Positions 62,333 through 63,156 of a stretch of 63,156 bases of DNA are shown here, piece after piece. Source of the stretch: Paracoccaceae bacterium (GTDB lineage Bacteria > Pseudomonadota > Alphaproteobacteria > Rhodobacterales > Rhodobacteraceae). The stretch's first letter is position 1. Each line of letters begins with the position of its first letter. Under the pieces are notes generated by a model. It ran no database searches and was not told where the DNA came from. It was given only the letters and a program-made list of their open reading frames with translations. Position numbers and translations under genes: made by a program. Location of the stretch: the NCBI GenBank assembly GCA_020629115.1, contig JAHDDY010000004.1:28751-91906 (forward strand), in the 5' to 3' direction.

Positions 62333-63028
62333 ATGATCGAGGAACCGCCCCTCCTGACCATCGTCCGGGACCTGCGCCGCCCCGACCCCGCGCAGGTCGC
62401 CGCCTTCCGGGGCGTGCCGACCAGCTTCGTCGTCGATGCGATGCACGGGTCCGGCGCGCTGTCGAGCGTCATCCGGCCCGTGGGCGAGAGCCGCGACCTA
62501 GCGAGCGTGGCGGCGGGACCGGCGCTGACGGCGGGATGCGGGGCCGGGGACATCCTCGCGCTGCTGGCCGCGCTCGGGTCGGTGCGGGAGGGTGACGTGG
62601 TGGTCTCGGCCGTCGACGGTTTCCAAGGCTGCGCCGCCGCCGGGGACCGGGTGTGCGGGATGCTGCGCAATGCCGGGGCGGCGGGTCTGGTGACGGACGG
62701 GCCGGTGCGCGACTACGCGGGGATCGTCGGTATCGGAATGCCCTGCTGGGCGACCGGCCTCACCCCCGCCTCGCCCTACACCAACGGCCCCGGCACGGTC
62801 GGCCTGCCGGTGCAGATCGGCGGGCGGCAGGTGGAGACGGGCGACATGATCGTCGCGGACCATGACGGCGTGGTCGTCGTCCCCTTCGCCCGCATCGACG
62901 CGGTGATCGCGAAGCTGGAGACGGTCAGGGCGCTGGAGGCATCCCTCGACGCCGAGATCGCCGACGGCCTCGCCATCCCGCCCTCGACGGTCGAGCTTCT
63001 GGCGAGCGCGAAGGTGGCCTACATGTGA
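62333..63028 (+). CDS. RraA-family protein (HMG/CHA aldolase-like)
   Basis: A 231-residue protein of the RraA family, which includes RNase E inhibitors and 4-carboxy-4-hydroxy-2-oxoadipate aldolases. The catalytic-type block is GAAGLVTDGPVRDYAGIVGIGMPCWATGLTPASPY (G-x-x-G-x-V-x-D-G-x-x-R-D), with the Arg and Asp of the metal-dependent aldolases. The RraA-inhibitor sub-type usually has a shorter C-terminus. Function therefore probably aldolase or decarboxylase. It follows sbtB by 18 bp in the same direction and may be cotranscribed, but no link to carbon uptake is visible. Confidence 0.85.
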   Translation: MIEEPPLLTIVRDLRRPDPAQVAAFRGVPTSFVVDAMHGSGALSSVIRPVGESRDLASVAAGPALTAGCGAGDILALLAALGSVREGDVVVSAVDGFQGCAAAGDRVCGMLRNAGAAGLVTDGPVRDYAGIVGIGMPCWATGLTPASPYTNGPGTVGLPVQIGGRQVETGDMIVADHDGVVVVPFARIDAVIAKLETVRALEASLDAEIADGLAIPPSTVELLASAKVAYM

Positions 63029-63058
63029 GGACGGGCGCACCGTAACCTCTTTCCCCCG

Positions 63059-63080
63059 CTCCCGGCGAAGACCGGGAGCC
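63059..63080 (+). repeat. REP-like hairpin, copy D
   Basis: An 8-bp perfect stem GCTCCCGG/CCGGGAGC with loop CGAAGA, same orientation as copy A at 50653 and followed like it by CTCGC-N-GGGC. It lies 30 bp after the RraA gene. The remaining 76 bp of the window hold no recognisable feature. Confidence 0.7.
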
Positions 63081-63156
63081 TCGCAGGGCGGCGCGTCGAT
63101 CCTCTAGGCTCAGGACCCATTGACGAGGTACGGTGTTTCTGCCTTACTGCTTTGAA

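Noticed and set aside
63081-63156. Possible insertion-sequence end at the right edge
   Set aside because: The composition becomes more A+T-rich after 63120, but no inverted repeat, target duplication or transposase is visible before the window ends.

Overview
The window looks like chromosome of a very G+C-rich alphaproteobacterium, most likely of the Rhodobacterales. This is inferred from gene content and order: histone deacetylase-like, xseB, ispA and dxs in a row; cysG, DUF2849, sulfite/nitrite reductase and DUF934 in a row; BolA beside a J-domain gene; an N-formylglutamate amidohydrolase beside a CpdR-like receiver; and a type B L36. No 16S gene is present, so no genus is proposed. Genes are dense, with many 4-8 bp overlaps. 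I see no prophage, CRISPR array or complete insertion sequence. Most of the window is core metabolism and envelope functions.

Layout. 1-9 kb: a Tyr/His-rich secreted protein, a HAD phosphatase, LigA, an M17 aminopeptidase overlapping an NlpC/P60 hydrolase, an MltB-type lytic transglycosylase and class I FBP aldolase. 9-16 kb (mostly minus strand): FkbM methyltransferase, a glycosyltransferase, a PQQ-type sugar dehydrogenase, a CaiD-like hydratase and an ADP-forming acyl-CoA ligase. 16-22 kb: a membrane protein and dnaJ-dnaK with a candidate heat-shock promoter and two hairpins between the genes, then a glycosyltransferase and a proline-rich lipoprotein. 22.7-23.8 kb: a short A+T-rich patch with one unrecognised gene. 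23.8-35 kb: ilvD, a lone TadG/vWA protein, the isoprenoid block (hdac-xseB-ispA-terB-dxs-DUF1289), a retropepsin-like protease and dusA. 35-43.5 kb: a degenerate MoeA homologue, an ECF sigma/anti-sigma pair facing a double META-domain protein, and the five-gene overlapping run ftsE-ftsX-plsC-tspO-metallophosphatase. 43.5-50.6 kb: an MJ0042 zinc-ribbon protein, an FNT channel with an EcsC-like partner, MarR, BolA and several secreted unknowns. 50.6-55 kb: the siroheme/sulfite-reductase operon, which has no cysH at its usual place. 55-57 kb: a candidate small RNA, N-formylglutamate amidohydrolase, a CpdR-like pseudo-receiver, tRNA-Val(GAC) and ykgO. 57-63 kb: a ClC channel, two tandem 102-residue secreted paralogues, and an inorganic-carbon set (beta-carbonic anhydrase, SbtA, SbtB) followed by an RraA-family protein.

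The most interesting signals are these. (1) A gene-free stretch at 55.08-55.22 kb carries two tandem UUCG-tetraloop hairpins, an anti-Shine-Dalgarno tract and a strong terminator: a small-RNA architecture. (2) The CpdR homologue has lost the phosphoacceptor aspartate, the acidic pair and the conserved lysine. (3) A REP-like hairpin family keeps its loop while its stem covaries. (4) SbtA-SbtB sits beside carbonic anhydrase. (5) An A+T-rich orphan gene lies among high-GC neighbours. All functional calls come from reading motifs by eye; no database search was run.
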